Made by a program: the position numbers and the translations under genes
Notes under the pieces: model-generated
What the model was told of the DNA's origin: nothing
What the model saw: only the letters and a program-made list of their open reading frames with translations
The model's database searches: none
Shown: positions 39,274-48,957 of the stretch, in pieces
Position numbering within the stretch: the first letter of the stretch is position 1
How the letters are laid out: each line of letters starts with the position of its first letter
Assembly: GCA_011526585.1 (NCBI GenBank)
Contig: WYBB01000130.1
Coordinates: 1 to 51,993 of the forward strand
DNA from: Deltaproteobacteria bacterium
GTDB taxonomy: Bacteria > Myxococcota_A > UBA9042 > PHBI01
Direction: 5' to 3'
DNA length: 51,993 bases

Positions 39274-39788
39274 GGGGGGAACTCTCCGGGCTTGGAATCG
39301 GCGGGGGCGGGGGTGACGCGGATCTCGCGCGGGTTGGTCGACCCGACGTCGAGCTTGCGCATGAGGCGATCGAGGCTGCGGTAGGTGCGCTCGCGGCACA
39401 TCACCACGAGCTGGCGGCCGCGATCGTCGGGCACGAGCTGCACCGCCTCGGCGGCGTCGCCGCCCTGGTCGATCACCTCGGCGACGAGGCGCGCCAGCTC
39501 GCTCGGGGCGAGGTGCCGCACCGGTCGGATGTAGATCCTGCGCTCGGCCGCGCCCGGCCGATCGAGGAGCGCGAGGATCTCGCGAAAGCGCGACAGCCGC
39601 AGCGGCGTGTCCTTGACGACGACGACGTTGGGCTGACGGCCGAGCACGATGGCGCTCTCGCCGACCTGCCCGAGCAGGCGCTCGTGGATCGTGATCGCGC
39701 GCTCGGCCGAGAGCCCCTCGAGGAAGATCACCTCGGTGCGGTAGCTCTCACCGATGAAGAGCGCGAGCAGGAGAGCGAGCGGGTTCAC
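39270..39788 (-). CDS. Solo secretin N-domain (NolW/GspD N1-N3-like) protein
   Basis: 172 residues. After a hydrophobic start ([13 protein letters not shown]) it holds a segment [34 protein letters not shown] and a second [27 protein letters not shown], followed by [33 protein letters not shown]. Both are the N-domain repeats found before the channel of type II/III/IV secretins. No pore-forming secretin domain follows. It could be a periplasmic adaptor or a remnant. GTG at 39788 overlaps the transketolase stop (GTGA) and the next gene overlaps its stop. Confidence 0.78.
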   Translation of the reverse strand: MNPLALLLALFIGESYRTEVIFLEGLSAERAITIHERLLGQVGESAIVLGRQPNVVVVKDTPLRLSRFREILALLDRPGAAERRIYIRPVRHLAPSELARLVAEVIDQGGDAAEAVQLVPDDRGRQLVVMCRERTYRSLDRLMRKLDVGSTNPREIRVTPAPADSKPGEFPP

Positions 39789-41812
39789 CCGAGGCGCTCC
39801 TTCATCGCCTGCACCTGGACGGGCAGGTCGGCGAGCGCCTCGCGCGCCACCTCGGCGACGTTGGCGGCGGTGAAGCCGAAGTGCTCGGCGAGGACCTCGG
39901 CCGGCGCCGACTCGCCGAAGCGATCGATCCCGATCGAGGCGCCGAAGGGGCCGACGATGCGCTCCCAGCCGTGGGTGACGCCGGCCTCGACCGAGATGCG
40001 CACGAGCACCGTGGGCGGCAGGACCTCGTCACGGTAGGGCTCGGGCTGGGCGAGGAAGGTCTCGATCGAGGGCATCGAGACGACGCGTGCGGCGAGGCCC
40101 TCGGCGGCGAGGAGCTCGGCGGCGGCGGCGCAGAGGTGGAGCTCGGAGCCGGTGCCGATCAGCACGAGATCGGGGTGCGGCACGTCGCGCACGACATAGC
40201 CGCCGCGCACGAGCTGGGGCCCGGTGCCGGGCACCAGCGGCAGGTCCTGGCGCGTGAGCAGGAGGCAGGTCGGCCCGCGGTTCGAGAGCGCGAAGAGCCA
40301 GGCCTCGGCGGTCTCGCGGAAGTCGGCCGGGCGCATCACCGTCATGCCCGGGATGAGGCGCAGCGCCATCGCGTGCTCGACCGACTGGTGGGTCGGGCCG
40401 TCCTCGCCGAGGAAGATCGAGTCGTGGGTGAGCACGTGGATCGCGCGCTGCTTCATCAGCGCGGACAGGCGCAGCGCGCCGCGCATGTAGTCGCTGAAGG
40501 TGAGGAAGGTCGCGCCGTAGGGGATGACGCCGCCGTGCAGCGCCATGCCGTTGACGATGGCGGCCATGCCGTGCTCGCGGATCCCGAAGTGCAGGTTCTT
40601 GCCGGCGCGATCGAAGCGCGAGAACGAGTGGGCCTTGTCGATGAGGGTCTTGGTCGAGCCGGCGAGATCGGCCGAGCCGCCCCAGAGCTCGGGCAGGCGC
40701 GGCGCCAGCGCGTTGATCACCTTGCCCGAGGCGACGCGGGTCGCCATGGGCTTTTCGGGCGCGGGCGGGATCGCCGCGGCCAGATCGGATGGCAGCTCGC
40801 CGGCGATCACGCGCACGAGCTCGGCGTGCAACTCGGGGTGCGCCTCGGCGTAGCGCCGCATCATCTGATCGTGCTCGCTGCGGGCGAGCGCGCCGCGCGC
40901 GCGCAGGGCGTCGAAGGCGGCGACCGCCTCGTCGGGCACGAGGAAGGTCGGCTCGGTGGGCCAGCCGAGCTTCTCCTTGGTGAGCGCGATCTCGGCGTGG
41001 CCGAGCGGCGAGCCGTGCGCGGCGGCGGTGTCCTGCTTGTTGGGCGAGCCGTGGCCGATGTGGGTCTTGCAGCAGATGAGCGAGGGGCGGCGCGTCTCGG
41101 CGCGTGCGGCGATCAGCGCCTGGGCGACGGCGTGGCGGTCGTGGCCGTCGACGGTCGAGACGTGCCAGCCGTAGGCCTCGAAGCGCTGCGGCACCGACTC
41201 GGACCAGGCGAGCTCGGTCTTGCCCTCGATGGTGATGCCGTTGTCGTCATAGAGGAAGACGAGCTTGCCGAGACCGAGGTGGCCGGCGAGCGTGGCGGCC
41301 TCGGAGGCGACGCCCTCCTGCAGGTCGCCGTCGGAGCAGATCCCCCAGGTCATGTGATCGATGACCTGGAGCTCGCCGCGGTTGTAGCGCGCCGCGAGGT
41401 GGGCCTCGGCCATCGCCATGCCGACCGCGTTGGCGAAGCCCTGGCCGAGTGGGCCGGTGGTCGTCTCGACGCCGGGGGTGAGGCCGTGCTCGGGGTGGCC
41501 GGGGGTCTTCGAGCCGAGCTGGCGGAAGCGGCGCAGCTCGGACAGCGGCAGGTCGAAGCCGGAGAGGTGGAGCAGCGAATAGATCAGCATCGAGCCGTGG
41601 CCGGCCGAGAGCACGAAGCGATCGCGGTCGAACCAGGTCGGCTCGGCCGGGTCGACGGTGAGCAGATCGGCCCAGAGCACGCTGGCCGCGTCGGCCATGC
41701 CCATCGGCATGCCGGGGTGGCCGGAGTCGGCGGCCTGCACCGCGTCCATCGCGAGGGTCTTGATCGTGTTGACGAGGAGATCGGTGACGTTGGTCGGCGT
41801 GGCTTCGGCCAT
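39785..41812 (-). CDS. tkt: Transketolase
   Basis: 675 residues, a thiamine-pyrophosphate enzyme of the pentose phosphate pathway that moves two-carbon units between sugar phosphates. The N-terminal TPP domain has [20 protein letters not shown] and the metal-binding segment [21 protein letters not shown] with DDNGITIEG. The middle domain carries [23 protein letters not shown] with the catalytic Glu, and [18 protein letters not shown]. The C-terminal domain is complete. ATG at 41812 has AAGGA upstream. It lies 23 bases after the ABC exporter gene and is coupled by overlap to the secretin-domain gene, an unusual neighbour. Confidence 0.96.
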   Translation of the reverse strand: MAEATPTNVTDLLVNTIKTLAMDAVQAADSGHPGMPMGMADAASVLWADLLTVDPAEPTWFDRDRFVLSAGHGSMLIYSLLHLSGFDLPLSELRRFRQLGSKTPGHPEHGLTPGVETTTGPLGQGFANAVGMAMAEAHLAARYNRGELQVIDHMTWGICSDGDLQEGVASEAATLAGHLGLGKLVFLYDDNGITIEGKTELAWSESVPQRFEAYGWHVSTVDGHDRHAVAQALIAARAETRRPSLICCKTHIGHGSPNKQDTAAAHGSPLGHAEIALTKEKLGWPTEPTFLVPDEAVAAFDALRARGALARSEHDQMMRRYAEAHPELHAELVRVIAGELPSDLAAAIPPAPEKPMATRVASGKVINALAPRLPELWGGSADLAGSTKTLIDKAHSFSRFDRAGKNLHFGIREHGMAAIVNGMALHGGVIPYGATFLTFSDYMRGALRLSALMKQRAIHVLTHDSIFLGEDGPTHQSVEHAMALRLIPGMTVMRPADFRETAEAWLFALSNRGPTCLLLTRQDLPLVPGTGPQLVRGGYVVRDVPHPDLVLIGTGSELHLCAAAAELLAAEGLAARVVSMPSIETFLAQPEPYRDEVLPPTVLVRISVEAGVTHGWERIVGPFGASIGIDRFGESAPAEVLAEHFGFTAANVAEVAREALADLPVQVQAMKERLG

Positions 41813-41835
41813 GCGCGTTCCTTACAACGGATGGC

Positions 41836-43635
41836 TCACAACGCGAAGCCCGTCTCGACGAGGAGCTTGTAGCGGCCGCCGCGGGCCATCAGCTCGGCGT
41901 GGCTGCCGGCCTCGACGACCTCGCCCTGGTGGAGGACGACGATGCGATCGGCCTTCTGGATCGTCTGCAACCGGTGCGCGATGACCAGCACGGTGTGCTC
42001 CTGGAAGAGCGCCTCGAGCGCCTGGTCGATCTGGCGCTCGGTCATCGAGTCGACGCTGGCGGTCGCCTCGTCCAGGATGACGATCGGCGCCTTGCGCGCC
42101 ATCGCGCGGGCGATCGAGATCAGCTGCCGCTCGCCGCTCGAGAGGTTCTTGCCGCGCTCGGCGACCTTGCTCTCGATGCCGTCGGGCAGCTCGTCGACCA
42201 CCATCGCCGCGCGCGAGCGCTGGCAGGCCTCGCGGATCTGATCGTCGCTGATCGAGGGATCGCCGAGGCGGATGTTGTCGGCGACGGTGCCCTCCATCAG
42301 CCACACGTCCTGGTGCACGACGGTGACGGCGCGGCGGACCGCGTCCTTCTTCAGCTCGCCGAGCTCGTGGCCGTCGATGCTGATGCGCCCCTCGTAGCCT
42401 GCGTACATGCGGGTCAAGAGCTTGCCGAGCGTCGACTTGCCCGAGCCGGTGGCGCCGACGACGGCGACGACCTCGCCGGGGCGCAGCTCGAGGTCGATGC
42501 CCTTGAGCACGTCGGGGCGCTCGGGCGCGTAGCGGAAGCGCACGCCCTCGAAGCGCACGTGGCCCCTGGGGCGCTCGGGCAGGTCGCGATCGCCCTCGGG
42601 CACGCGCTCGTTGGCGTCGAGCAGGCGGAAGATCTTGTCGAGCGCGGCGAAGGAGCGCTGCAGGGTGGCGATCTGGGCCGAGAGCTCGCGGATCGGCACG
42701 AAGATGCGGCCGAGGTAGTCGATGAAGGCGACGAGGATCCCGATGGTGACGGCGCCGCCGGCCGTGGCGAGCGTCGGGTCGAAGTTGACGGCGACGAACC
42801 AGACGACGGCGGCGGTGGCGAGCGCGCTCATGCCGTCCATCACCGCGTAGAGGCCGGCGTCGAGCCAGTTCGAGCGGTGGTAGGCGGTCATGTAGGCGTG
42901 GCTCATCTCGTCGAAGCGCTTGGCCGAGACGCGCTCGGCGCCGTAGAGCTGCACGACGGTCATGCCGAAGACGCGCTCGGCGAAAAAGCCGTTCAAGCGC
43001 GAGAGCGTCTCGCGGATCTGCTCGGAGATCGGGCGGAGCTTCTTGCGGAACCAGCCGACGATGAACCAGATCACCGGCGAGAAGAGGAAGGCGACCAGCG
43101 TCATGCCCGGGTCGAGGAGCAGCATGGCGACGAGCATGCCGCCGATCATGAGGAGGTTCGTGAGGAGCTGGATGGCGCCGCGCGCGAGCGACTCGTAGAC
43201 GGCGTCGACGTCGTTGATCGTGCGCGTCATGAGGCTGCCGGCGTGGCGCTTGTCGAAGAAGCGGCCGCCCTGGGCCATCACGTGCGAGAAGATCGCCGAG
43301 CGCAGGCGCCAGAGGCCGCGGAGCGAGACGTGCTGGAGCGCGTGGTAGCCGAGCGAGTGCGAGAGCCAGGCGAAGAGCACCGTGGCGGAGAACCAGAGCG
43401 CGACGACGGCGAGGCCGTCGAGATCGCCATGGGCGATGTGTTCGTCGATGCCGATCTTGAGGAGCACGGGCTGCATGACCTCGGCGATGACGCCGAGCGG
43501 GGTCAGGACGAGCACGAGCCAGAACCACTTCTTGTCCTGGCGCACGAAGGCGAAGACGCGGCGCAGGAGCGTGAGGTCCGACGGGCGGGCGGCGCCGTCC
43601 TGGGGGCGATCCGCCTCGGGGTCGCGCTCAGCCAT
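41836..43635 (-). CDS. ABC exporter subunit with consensus catalytic site (MdlB/YheH-like)
   Basis: 599 residues: six membrane helices (about 30-330) fused to an ATPase domain. Walker A VVGATGSGKSTL, signature LSSGERQLISIARA, Walker B IVILDEATASVD with the catalytic Glu, and HRL switch histidine are present. It pairs with the upstream gene, whose signature is canonical but whose Walker B glutamate is Asp, giving the one-degenerate-site arrangement known from heterodimeric exporters such as BmrCD and TM287/288. Its ATG lies 8 bases inside the upstream coding sequence, so translation is coupled. Likely substrate: drugs or lipids (inference). Confidence 0.93.
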   Translation of the reverse strand: MAERDPEADRPQDGAARPSDLTLLRRVFAFVRQDKKWFWLVLVLTPLGVIAEVMQPVLLKIGIDEHIAHGDLDGLAVVALWFSATVLFAWLSHSLGYHALQHVSLRGLWRLRSAIFSHVMAQGGRFFDKRHAGSLMTRTINDVDAVYESLARGAIQLLTNLLMIGGMLVAMLLLDPGMTLVAFLFSPVIWFIVGWFRKKLRPISEQIRETLSRLNGFFAERVFGMTVVQLYGAERVSAKRFDEMSHAYMTAYHRSNWLDAGLYAVMDGMSALATAAVVWFVAVNFDPTLATAGGAVTIGILVAFIDYLGRIFVPIRELSAQIATLQRSFAALDKIFRLLDANERVPEGDRDLPERPRGHVRFEGVRFRYAPERPDVLKGIDLELRPGEVVAVVGATGSGKSTLGKLLTRMYAGYEGRISIDGHELGELKKDAVRRAVTVVHQDVWLMEGTVADNIRLGDPSISDDQIREACQRSRAAMVVDELPDGIESKVAERGKNLSSGERQLISIARAMARKAPIVILDEATASVDSMTERQIDQALEALFQEHTVLVIAHRLQTIQKADRIVVLHQGEVVEAGSHAELMARGGRYKLLVETGFAL

Positions 43636-45496
43636 GGGTCGGCTCCAGGGTGGCGGCGGGGGCGGGCGCGGGCGCGGTCGGGGTCGGCTCGCGCTCCTGC
43701 TGCAGGCGCCAGGCGCGCCAGTAGGGCCCTGCCGTGTCGGCGAGGAGCTGGTCGTGGGTGCCGCGCGCGACGACCCGGCCGTCGTCGAGCACCAGGATCT
43801 GATCGGCGTGCTTGAGCGCCGAGACGCGGTGGGAGACGATGAGGGTGGTGGCGCCCTTCCTGCGGCGGTAGATCTCGTCGATCAGGCGCTTCTCGGTGGC
43901 GTGATCGACGGCGGAGAGCACGTCGTCGAGGAGCAGGATCTCGAAGTCCTTGTAGAAGGCGCGGGCCAGCGCCGTGCGTTGGCGCTGGCCGCCGGAGAGC
44001 ATGACGCCGCGCTCGCCGACGCGCGTCTCGAGGCCCTCGGGCAGCGCGCCGAGGTCGTCGCTCAGGGCGGCGGCGGCGACGGCGTCCTCGACGCGGGCGT
44101 CGTCGCGCTCCTCGGGGCCGTGGGCGAGCGCGACGTTCTCGCGCAGGGTCTGCGAGAAGAGCCAGGCCTCTTGCGGCACGTAGGCGATCGCGTCGCGGAA
44201 GGCGCGCAGCTCGAGCGAGCGCACGTCGACACCGTCGACGAAGACCGTGCCGGGCGGGGGCTCGTGAACGCGGGCGAGCAGATCGAGGAGCGTCGTCTTG
44301 CCGGCGCCGGTGGCGCCGAAGATCCCGATCGTCTCGCCGGGCCGCGCGGTGAACGAGATCGCGGAGACGGCGGGCGGCGCGTCGGGCGCGGGCTCACCGG
44401 GGGCGGTCGGGTGGCGGAAGGTGAGGTCCTTGACCTCGAGGGTGTGGCCGCGATCGTCGGCGGAGGGCGGGGGCGGCATCGGGGCGGAGCCGTCGTCGCT
44501 GGTACGGGCGGGCGCGTCGAGGACCTCGTAGACGCGCGTCAGCGAGATCCAGCCGCGCTGGAGCGCGTTGACGACCCAGCCGAGCGAGTTGAGGCCGCCG
44601 GCGACGAGTCGAATCAGGACAGCGAAGGCGGCGAGCTCGCCCGGGGTGAGCGTGTTGTCGATGACCATGCCGCCGCCGACGAAGAGCAGGAGCACGAGGC
44701 AGAGGTTGCCGACGACGTCGACGATCGGGAGGAGCCAGGCGATGACGAAGGCGAGGCGCTGGCCGACGCGGAGGAGGGCGAGGTTCTCGGCTTCGAAGCG
44801 CTCGGTCGCCATGGCGGTGGCGTTGAGCGACTGGATCACCGGGGCGCCGCCGTAGAGCTCGAGGGCACGCGAGGAGATCTTGCCGAGGACCTCCTGGGTC
44901 TCGCGCACGAGCTTGAACATCTCGCGGATGGCGCGGCGCAGGACGAGCGCGGCGAGGAGCAGCGGGATCAGCACCCAGAGCGTGAGGCGCCAGTCGGTGA
45001 GCACCATCTTGCCGATGGTGAGGAGCAGGGTGAGCGCGACGTTGAAGACCTGGAGCGAGCCGAAGCCGATGAAGCCGCGCACCGCCTGGGCGTCGTTGGT
45101 GCCGCGCGAGACGACCTCGCCCGGGCGCATGTGGTCGAAGTAGTGGCGCGGCATCTCGGTGAGGTGCCGGAAGAGGTCCGACTTGAGGCGGTACTCGATC
45201 ACGCGGCCGGGGTTGAAGAAGAGCACGCGCGAGAGCGTGCGCACGACCATGACACCGAGGCCGGCGGCGATGATCGCCCAGGCGAAGACGACGGCGTCGC
45301 CGGGGTCGTGGTCATGGCCGTCGACGGTGGCGGGGAGGTTCGCGTAGTCGTGGTCGATGGCGTCGACGGCGAGCTCGACGAAGGCGGGGATGGCCACGGT
45401 GAGCACGGTCGTCGCGAGCAGGAAGAAGAGGCCCGCCGCGTAGGACTTCACGTGGGGCGTGGCGTAGCGGCGGAGGAAGCGAACGAGCAGGTTCAC
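43628..45496 (-). CDS. ABC exporter subunit with degenerate catalytic residue (MdlA/YheI-like)
   Basis: 622 residues from a GTG: six membrane helices then an ATPase domain with Walker A GIFGATGAGKTTLLDLL, signature LSGGQRQRTALARAF, and Walker B ILLLDDVLSAVD in which the catalytic Glu is Asp. This is the degenerate half of a heterodimer whose partner is the next gene. A TTG at 45505 would also open the frame, but it overlaps the -10 box; the GTG at 45496 lies seven bases after that box, so the shorter start with a leaderless mRNA is preferred. It heads a six-gene operon that ends with the M19 gene. Confidence 0.92.
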   Translation of the reverse strand: MNLLVRFLRRYATPHVKSYAAGLFFLLATTVLTVAIPAFVELAVDAIDHDYANLPATVDGHDHDPGDAVVFAWAIIAAGLGVMVVRTLSRVLFFNPGRVIEYRLKSDLFRHLTEMPRHYFDHMRPGEVVSRGTNDAQAVRGFIGFGSLQVFNVALTLLLTIGKMVLTDWRLTLWVLIPLLLAALVLRRAIREMFKLVRETQEVLGKISSRALELYGGAPVIQSLNATAMATERFEAENLALLRVGQRLAFVIAWLLPIVDVVGNLCLVLLLFVGGGMVIDNTLTPGELAAFAVLIRLVAGGLNSLGWVVNALQRGWISLTRVYEVLDAPARTSDDGSAPMPPPPSADDRGHTLEVKDLTFRHPTAPGEPAPDAPPAVSAISFTARPGETIGIFGATGAGKTTLLDLLARVHEPPPGTVFVDGVDVRSLELRAFRDAIAYVPQEAWLFSQTLRENVALAHGPEERDDARVEDAVAAAALSDDLGALPEGLETRVGERGVMLSGGQRQRTALARAFYKDFEILLLDDVLSAVDHATEKRLIDEIYRRRKGATTLIVSHRVSALKHADQILVLDDGRVVARGTHDQLLADTAGPYWRAWRLQQEREPTPTAPAPAPAATLEPTHG

Positions 45497-45503
45497 CGGG
45501 CGC

Positions 45504-45533
45504 AAGGTAGGGGGCGAGGCGCGCGGTGGTCAA
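45504..45533 (-). promoter_or_regulatory. Promoter of the ABC exporter - tkt operon
   Basis: On the minus strand TTGACC (45533-45528, 5 of 6) is followed after 18 bases by TACCTT (45509-45504). The GTG at 45496 starts seven bases after the -10 box, and no Shine-Dalgarno is present. Confidence 0.55.
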
Positions 45534-45633
45534 CCAGACGATCGTGCAGGGTGTAAACGCGCTGGCCGGGGGAGCGACCAGCGGCTTTGCAGGCCCGCGC
45601 GGGCGAGGCGCGCGCGACGAGCAACGCGGCGGG

Positions 45634-45662
45634 CTGAAACGCGGCCTCGAACTTGCTAGGGT
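45634..45662 (+). promoter_or_regulatory. Promoter of the lipoprotein - uronate dehydrogenase genes
   Basis: CTGAAA (45634-45639, 4 of 6) is followed after 17 bases by TAGGGT (45657-45662), preceded by a TG extension. The ATG at 45671 is eight bases after the -10 box with no Shine-Dalgarno, again a leaderless layout. Confidence 0.5.
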
Positions 45663-45670
45663 AGTCCGCG

Positions 45671-46981
45671 ATGACGCGCACGCGCCCCATGAGCTGCACT
45701 CGCTCGCTACGATCGTCCGGATCCGCGGTGGCGCTGCTCGCGCTGGCGGTGTCGTTCGGCGCGTGCGGTGAGGCCGACATGGCCAGCGGCGGCGTGAGCA
45801 ACGACGTGGCGACCGGAGACACCGCCGTCACCGACGTGGCCACGCCGGATACGACGGTCTTCGACACCGGCCCGGGTGACGCGGCGCCGGCCGACACGAC
45901 GCCGGTCGACACGAGCGACGCGCGCGAGGACGAGGTCGCCGGCGCGCTCTTCGGGCTGAAGGTCGACGAGCGCTACCTCGTGCCGGGAAATATCGCTGAG
46001 AAACGAGAGGTTGCGGCGGCCGGCGACCTGGTTGCGTGGGTCGAGGGTGAGGCGGGGGCGCGGACGATCGTCATCTGGGACCTGGCGACGCCCGACGTCG
46101 CGCCGCGGAGCTTCGCGCCGCCGACCCTGACGAACCCGCGGGCGCTGGCGCTCTCGGACGCGTGGGTCGTTTACGTCGACGATCGTTTCGGCGACCCGGA
46201 CGTCTTCGCGATCGATCTGGTGACCGGCGTCGAGCGCGTGGTGGTCAGACGGCAGGGAACCCAGGAGGCGCCGGCGATCCTCGGCTCGCGCGTGGCGTGG
46301 GAGGACTGCTCGGCGTGCGCCAGCGGTGATGGCGTGGCGGGGCGCGAGCCCGGGCGCGACGTGATCGAGCGCGAGCTGCCCGACGGGGCGGAGGTCGTGC
46401 GCGGCGAGGCGGGCGTGGCCGATCGCGCGCCGAGCTACGGGCTCCTGGCGGATGGGCGGGCGGCGCTGACGTGGGTGAGCGGGCGGGCGACCTTGAGGCT
46501 CGAGCGCGTGCAGGCCGGGGTCTCGGCGAGCGTGGACGTGAGCGGGTCCCTGCGCGACGACGAGGAGGTCGCGCGGGTGGCGCTCTGGGACGGGCTCATC
46601 GCCTGGCGACCGAGCCCGCTCATCGTGAACCCGGACTCGATGATCGTGAACCCGGACAGCATGTACCCGTCCGACGTCTTCACGACCGACCCGGGGGACG
46701 GCGCGACGGCGGCCCTGACGGTACACGCCGAGCTCTCGTGGCGCATGTCGCCGGCGCTGGCGCCGTTCTCCGAGCGGCTGGCGTGGCTGCAGATCGCGCC
46801 GGGCGAGCCCGCGCTCGGCCAGGTGTGGATGGTCACGGGCGGCGGTACGCCGGCCCTGCAGGCCGAGGCGGGAGGGCTCTCGAGCTTCGCGATGGGGCGG
46901 CAGGCGATCGTGTTCAGCGCGCCGCGAGCGGACAACGACGGGCTCGACGACGTGCACGTGCTCATGGTGGAGCTGCCGTAG
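45671..46981 (+). CDS. Lipoprotein with TolB/beta-propeller-like repeats
   Basis: 436 residues. A long basic N-terminus precedes a hydrophobic segment ending in SFGAC (Cys32 as lipobox). Residues about 42-85 form an Asp/Thr/Pro stalk (DTAVTDVATPDTTVFDTG). The rest has repeated beta-propeller-like strands (AAGDLVAWVEGEAGARTIVIWDL, ALSDAWVVYVDDRFGDPDVFAIDL, GSRVAWEDCSACASGDG, FSERLAWLQIAPG), as in TolB-like periodic proteins. One short direct repeat (IVNPDSM twice) lies around residues 318-331. The function is unknown. The uronate dehydrogenase gene follows after eight bases. Confidence 0.75.
   Translation: MTRTRPMSCTRSLRSSGSAVALLALAVSFGACGEADMASGGVSNDVATGDTAVTDVATPDTTVFDTGPGDAAPADTTPVDTSDAREDEVAGALFGLKVDERYLVPGNIAEKREVAAAGDLVAWVEGEAGARTIVIWDLATPDVAPRSFAPPTLTNPRALALSDAWVVYVDDRFGDPDVFAIDLVTGVERVVVRRQGTQEAPAILGSRVAWEDCSACASGDGVAGREPGRDVIERELPDGAEVVRGEAGVADRAPSYGLLADGRAALTWVSGRATLRLERVQAGVSASVDVSGSLRDDEEVARVALWDGLIAWRPSPLIVNPDSMIVNPDSMYPSDVFTTDPGDGATAALTVHAELSWRMSPALAPFSERLAWLQIAPGEPALGQVWMVTGGGTPALQAEAGGLSSFAMGRQAIVFSAPRADNDGLDDVHVLMVELP
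46622..46663. repeat. 21-bp tandem duplication in the propeller lipoprotein gene
   Basis: Two almost identical 21-bp copies encode IVNPDSM twice in a row (the copies differ mainly at the serine codon). This is a recent-looking in-frame duplication in a surface loop. Confidence 0.7.
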
Positions 46982-46989
46982 GGGGCGTC

Positions 46990-47799
46990 GTGGGCGAGAG
47001 GATCGAAAGGGTGCTCGTGACCGGTGCGGCGGGGGTGATCGGGCGCGCGCTCGTGCCGGCGCTCGCAGAGCGCTTCGAGGTGAAGGCGACCGATCTCGTC
47101 GGCGGTGACGGGATCGTCGTCGCGGACCTGAGGGACGCGCGGGCGATCGAAGGGGTCGTCGCCGGATGCGACGCCATCGTACACCTCGGGGGGATCGCGA
47201 ACGAGCACCGCTGGGAGGAGATCGCCGCGGTGAACATCGGCGGGACGCAGGCGGTCTTCGAGGCGGCGAAGAAGGCGGGCGCGCGGCGGGTGATCTTCGC
47301 GAGCAGCGTGCACGCGGTCGGCATGTACCCGCGGGCGCTGCTCGGGGTCGACGTGGTGCCGCGGCCGGACACCTTCTATGGGGTGAGCAAGGTCGCGGGC
47401 GAGGCGCTCGGGCGCCTCTACGCGGAGAAGTGGGGGCTCGAGGTGGCGTGCCTGCGGATCGCGTCCTACCAGGAGCGGCCGCGCGATCGGCGGCACCTGT
47501 CGACGTGGCTCTCGCCGGGCGACATGGTGCGGTTGGTGAGCGCGTGCCTGGAGGCGCCGACGCTCTCGCCGGTCGCGCCGCAGGGCTTCTGCGTGCTCAA
47601 CGCGATCAGCGCCAACACGCGCCGCTGGATGGACGACAGCGGCTGGGCGCACGTCGGCTACACGCCGGTCGACGACGCGGAGGTCTACGCCACCGAGGTG
47701 GCGCACCTGCACGGGCCTGAGGACGAGATCTCCGAGCAGGTGCAGGGCGGCTTCTTCGCGGCGGCGGACTATCGGGGCCTCGCGGGCGACGCGGGGTGA
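46990..47799 (+). CDS. udh: Uronate dehydrogenase-like NAD-dependent SDR/epimerase
   Basis: 269 residues of the extended SDR family. Rossmann glycine motif TGAAGVIGRAL (11-21), the acidic NAD-specific residue after the second strand (KATDL), SSVHAVGMYPR, and YGVSK (Tyr130, Lys134). The C-terminal blocks RDRRHLSTWLSPGDMVRLV, ISANTRRWMDDSGWAHVGYTPVDDAEVYATEV match uronate dehydrogenase closely, which oxidises galacturonate or glucuronate to aldarolactones with NAD+. The family length is about 265-270. GTG at 46990 follows a G-rich site; a GTG seven codons later is less likely. It follows the lipoprotein gene after eight bases. Confidence 0.85.
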   Translation: MGERIERVLVTGAAGVIGRALVPALAERFEVKATDLVGGDGIVVADLRDARAIEGVVAGCDAIVHLGGIANEHRWEEIAAVNIGGTQAVFEAAKKAGARRVIFASSVHAVGMYPRALLGVDVVPRPDTFYGVSKVAGEALGRLYAEKWGLEVACLRIASYQERPRDRRHLSTWLSPGDMVRLVSACLEAPTLSPVAPQGFCVLNAISANTRRWMDDSGWAHVGYTPVDDAEVYATEVAHLHGPEDEISEQVQGGFFAAADYRGLAGDAG

Positions 47800-47841
47800 T
47801 CGTCGCCGCGGGTCGGGTGGCCCATCGCCAGGTGATGGCAT

Positions 47842-48957
47842 ATGTCTTTGCGCATGTGGCCTTCATCGCTCGCCGGGATCATCGTCGCCGTCGTCGCCGG
47901 GCAAGGGCCCGAGGCGCCGCAGCGGCTCGACACGACACAGCCGACCTGCCTCGCACTCGAGGGGCCGGACGCCGACGCGCTCTATCTCGTGCCGCGCACG
48001 ATCTGCGACTCGCGGATCTGCAAGCTGCGGCTCGAGCTGAGGATCGTGAACGCGGAGGGGCCATCGCCCGAGCCCGAGGTGCTGAGCGAGGGTGAGCTCA
48101 CCGCGGGGGAGGCGCTGTGGAACCCGACGGTGCGCGCGAAGGTCGAGGCCGCGCTCGGGCGCTTCCGGCTGCCGTGTCGCAACGCGCCCGCGAACGGAGC
48201 GCTCAGCGCCGGGCCGCGCGGCTACAAGCTCGCCTCGCGCCAGGGCAGCTGGTGGGCGGTCTCGGACAACGGGCGCGAGGTCCCGCTGAGCCGCCTCGGC
48301 GCGGGCAAGATCGAGCCGAGCGTGGTCGACTGGCACCCCCAGTGGCGCAGGTGGGCCTTCGCGCGCGGGTGGGATCACGAAGGCAACGTCGAGATCTACA
48401 AGATCCCGCTGGTGCGGCTCGCGGCGCCGTCGCTCGCGGAGATGATCGCCACGCCGCGCGCGCCCGGCGACGACGTGATCTGCGTCGGCCTCGATCGCGA
48501 TCAGCCGGCGATGCTGGTCAAGACGTGCCCGTCGGGGCGCGGGGCGACGGGGGCGTGCAGCGACGAGAGGCTCGGGTGGGTCTCGGCGCGAGGCACCGCC
48601 GAGGCCGGGCGCTCGGACGCGCCGCTCGAGGCGCTGGACCACGGGTGCACCGACGCGCGCCTCGACGAGCCGATCTTCGGCGGACGCGCGCTGATGATCG
48701 GGCCGACGATGTCGGAGGGCGCGATCGAGCTGATGGTCTTCGAGCCGCGCGAGCAGCGCTGGAACCTCGGGCCGCTGCGCAAGATCAAGACCAGCGCGGG
48801 CCAGGAGCGCGAGATGATCGCGTCGATCCTCTGGAACCCCGAGCTGCCGTATATGGTGCTGCGGCTGAGCACGCTCTCGGGTGCGGGCGAGCGCTTCGTC
48901 TGGGTCGACCTCGCGGCGCGAAAGCTCGCCCCGAAGATGTCTCAGGGATCGCGCTGA
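47842..48957 (+). CDS. Exported protein of unknown function
   Basis: 371 residues with a short hydrophobic leader (MSLRMWPSSLAGIIVAVVAGQG) that may be a signal peptide or anchor. The mature part has four or more cysteines in pairs (ICDSRICKL, CPSGRGATGAC) and beta-rich repeats (VVDWHPQWRRWAFARGWDHEGNVEIYKI, ASILWNPELPYMVLRLSTLSG), suggesting a secreted beta-propeller-like or sandwich protein. Not recognised. ATG at 47842 or 47854 could start it. It overlaps the convergent LuxR-type gene by 16 bases. Confidence 0.65.
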   Translation: MSLRMWPSSLAGIIVAVVAGQGPEAPQRLDTTQPTCLALEGPDADALYLVPRTICDSRICKLRLELRIVNAEGPSPEPEVLSEGELTAGEALWNPTVRAKVEAALGRFRLPCRNAPANGALSAGPRGYKLASRQGSWWAVSDNGREVPLSRLGAGKIEPSVVDWHPQWRRWAFARGWDHEGNVEIYKIPLVRLAAPSLAEMIATPRAPGDDVICVGLDRDQPAMLVKTCPSGRGATGACSDERLGWVSARGTAEAGRSDAPLEALDHGCTDARLDEPIFGGRALMIGPTMSEGAIELMVFEPREQRWNLGPLRKIKTSAGQEREMIASILWNPELPYMVLRLSTLSGAGERFVWVDLAARKLAPKMSQGSR

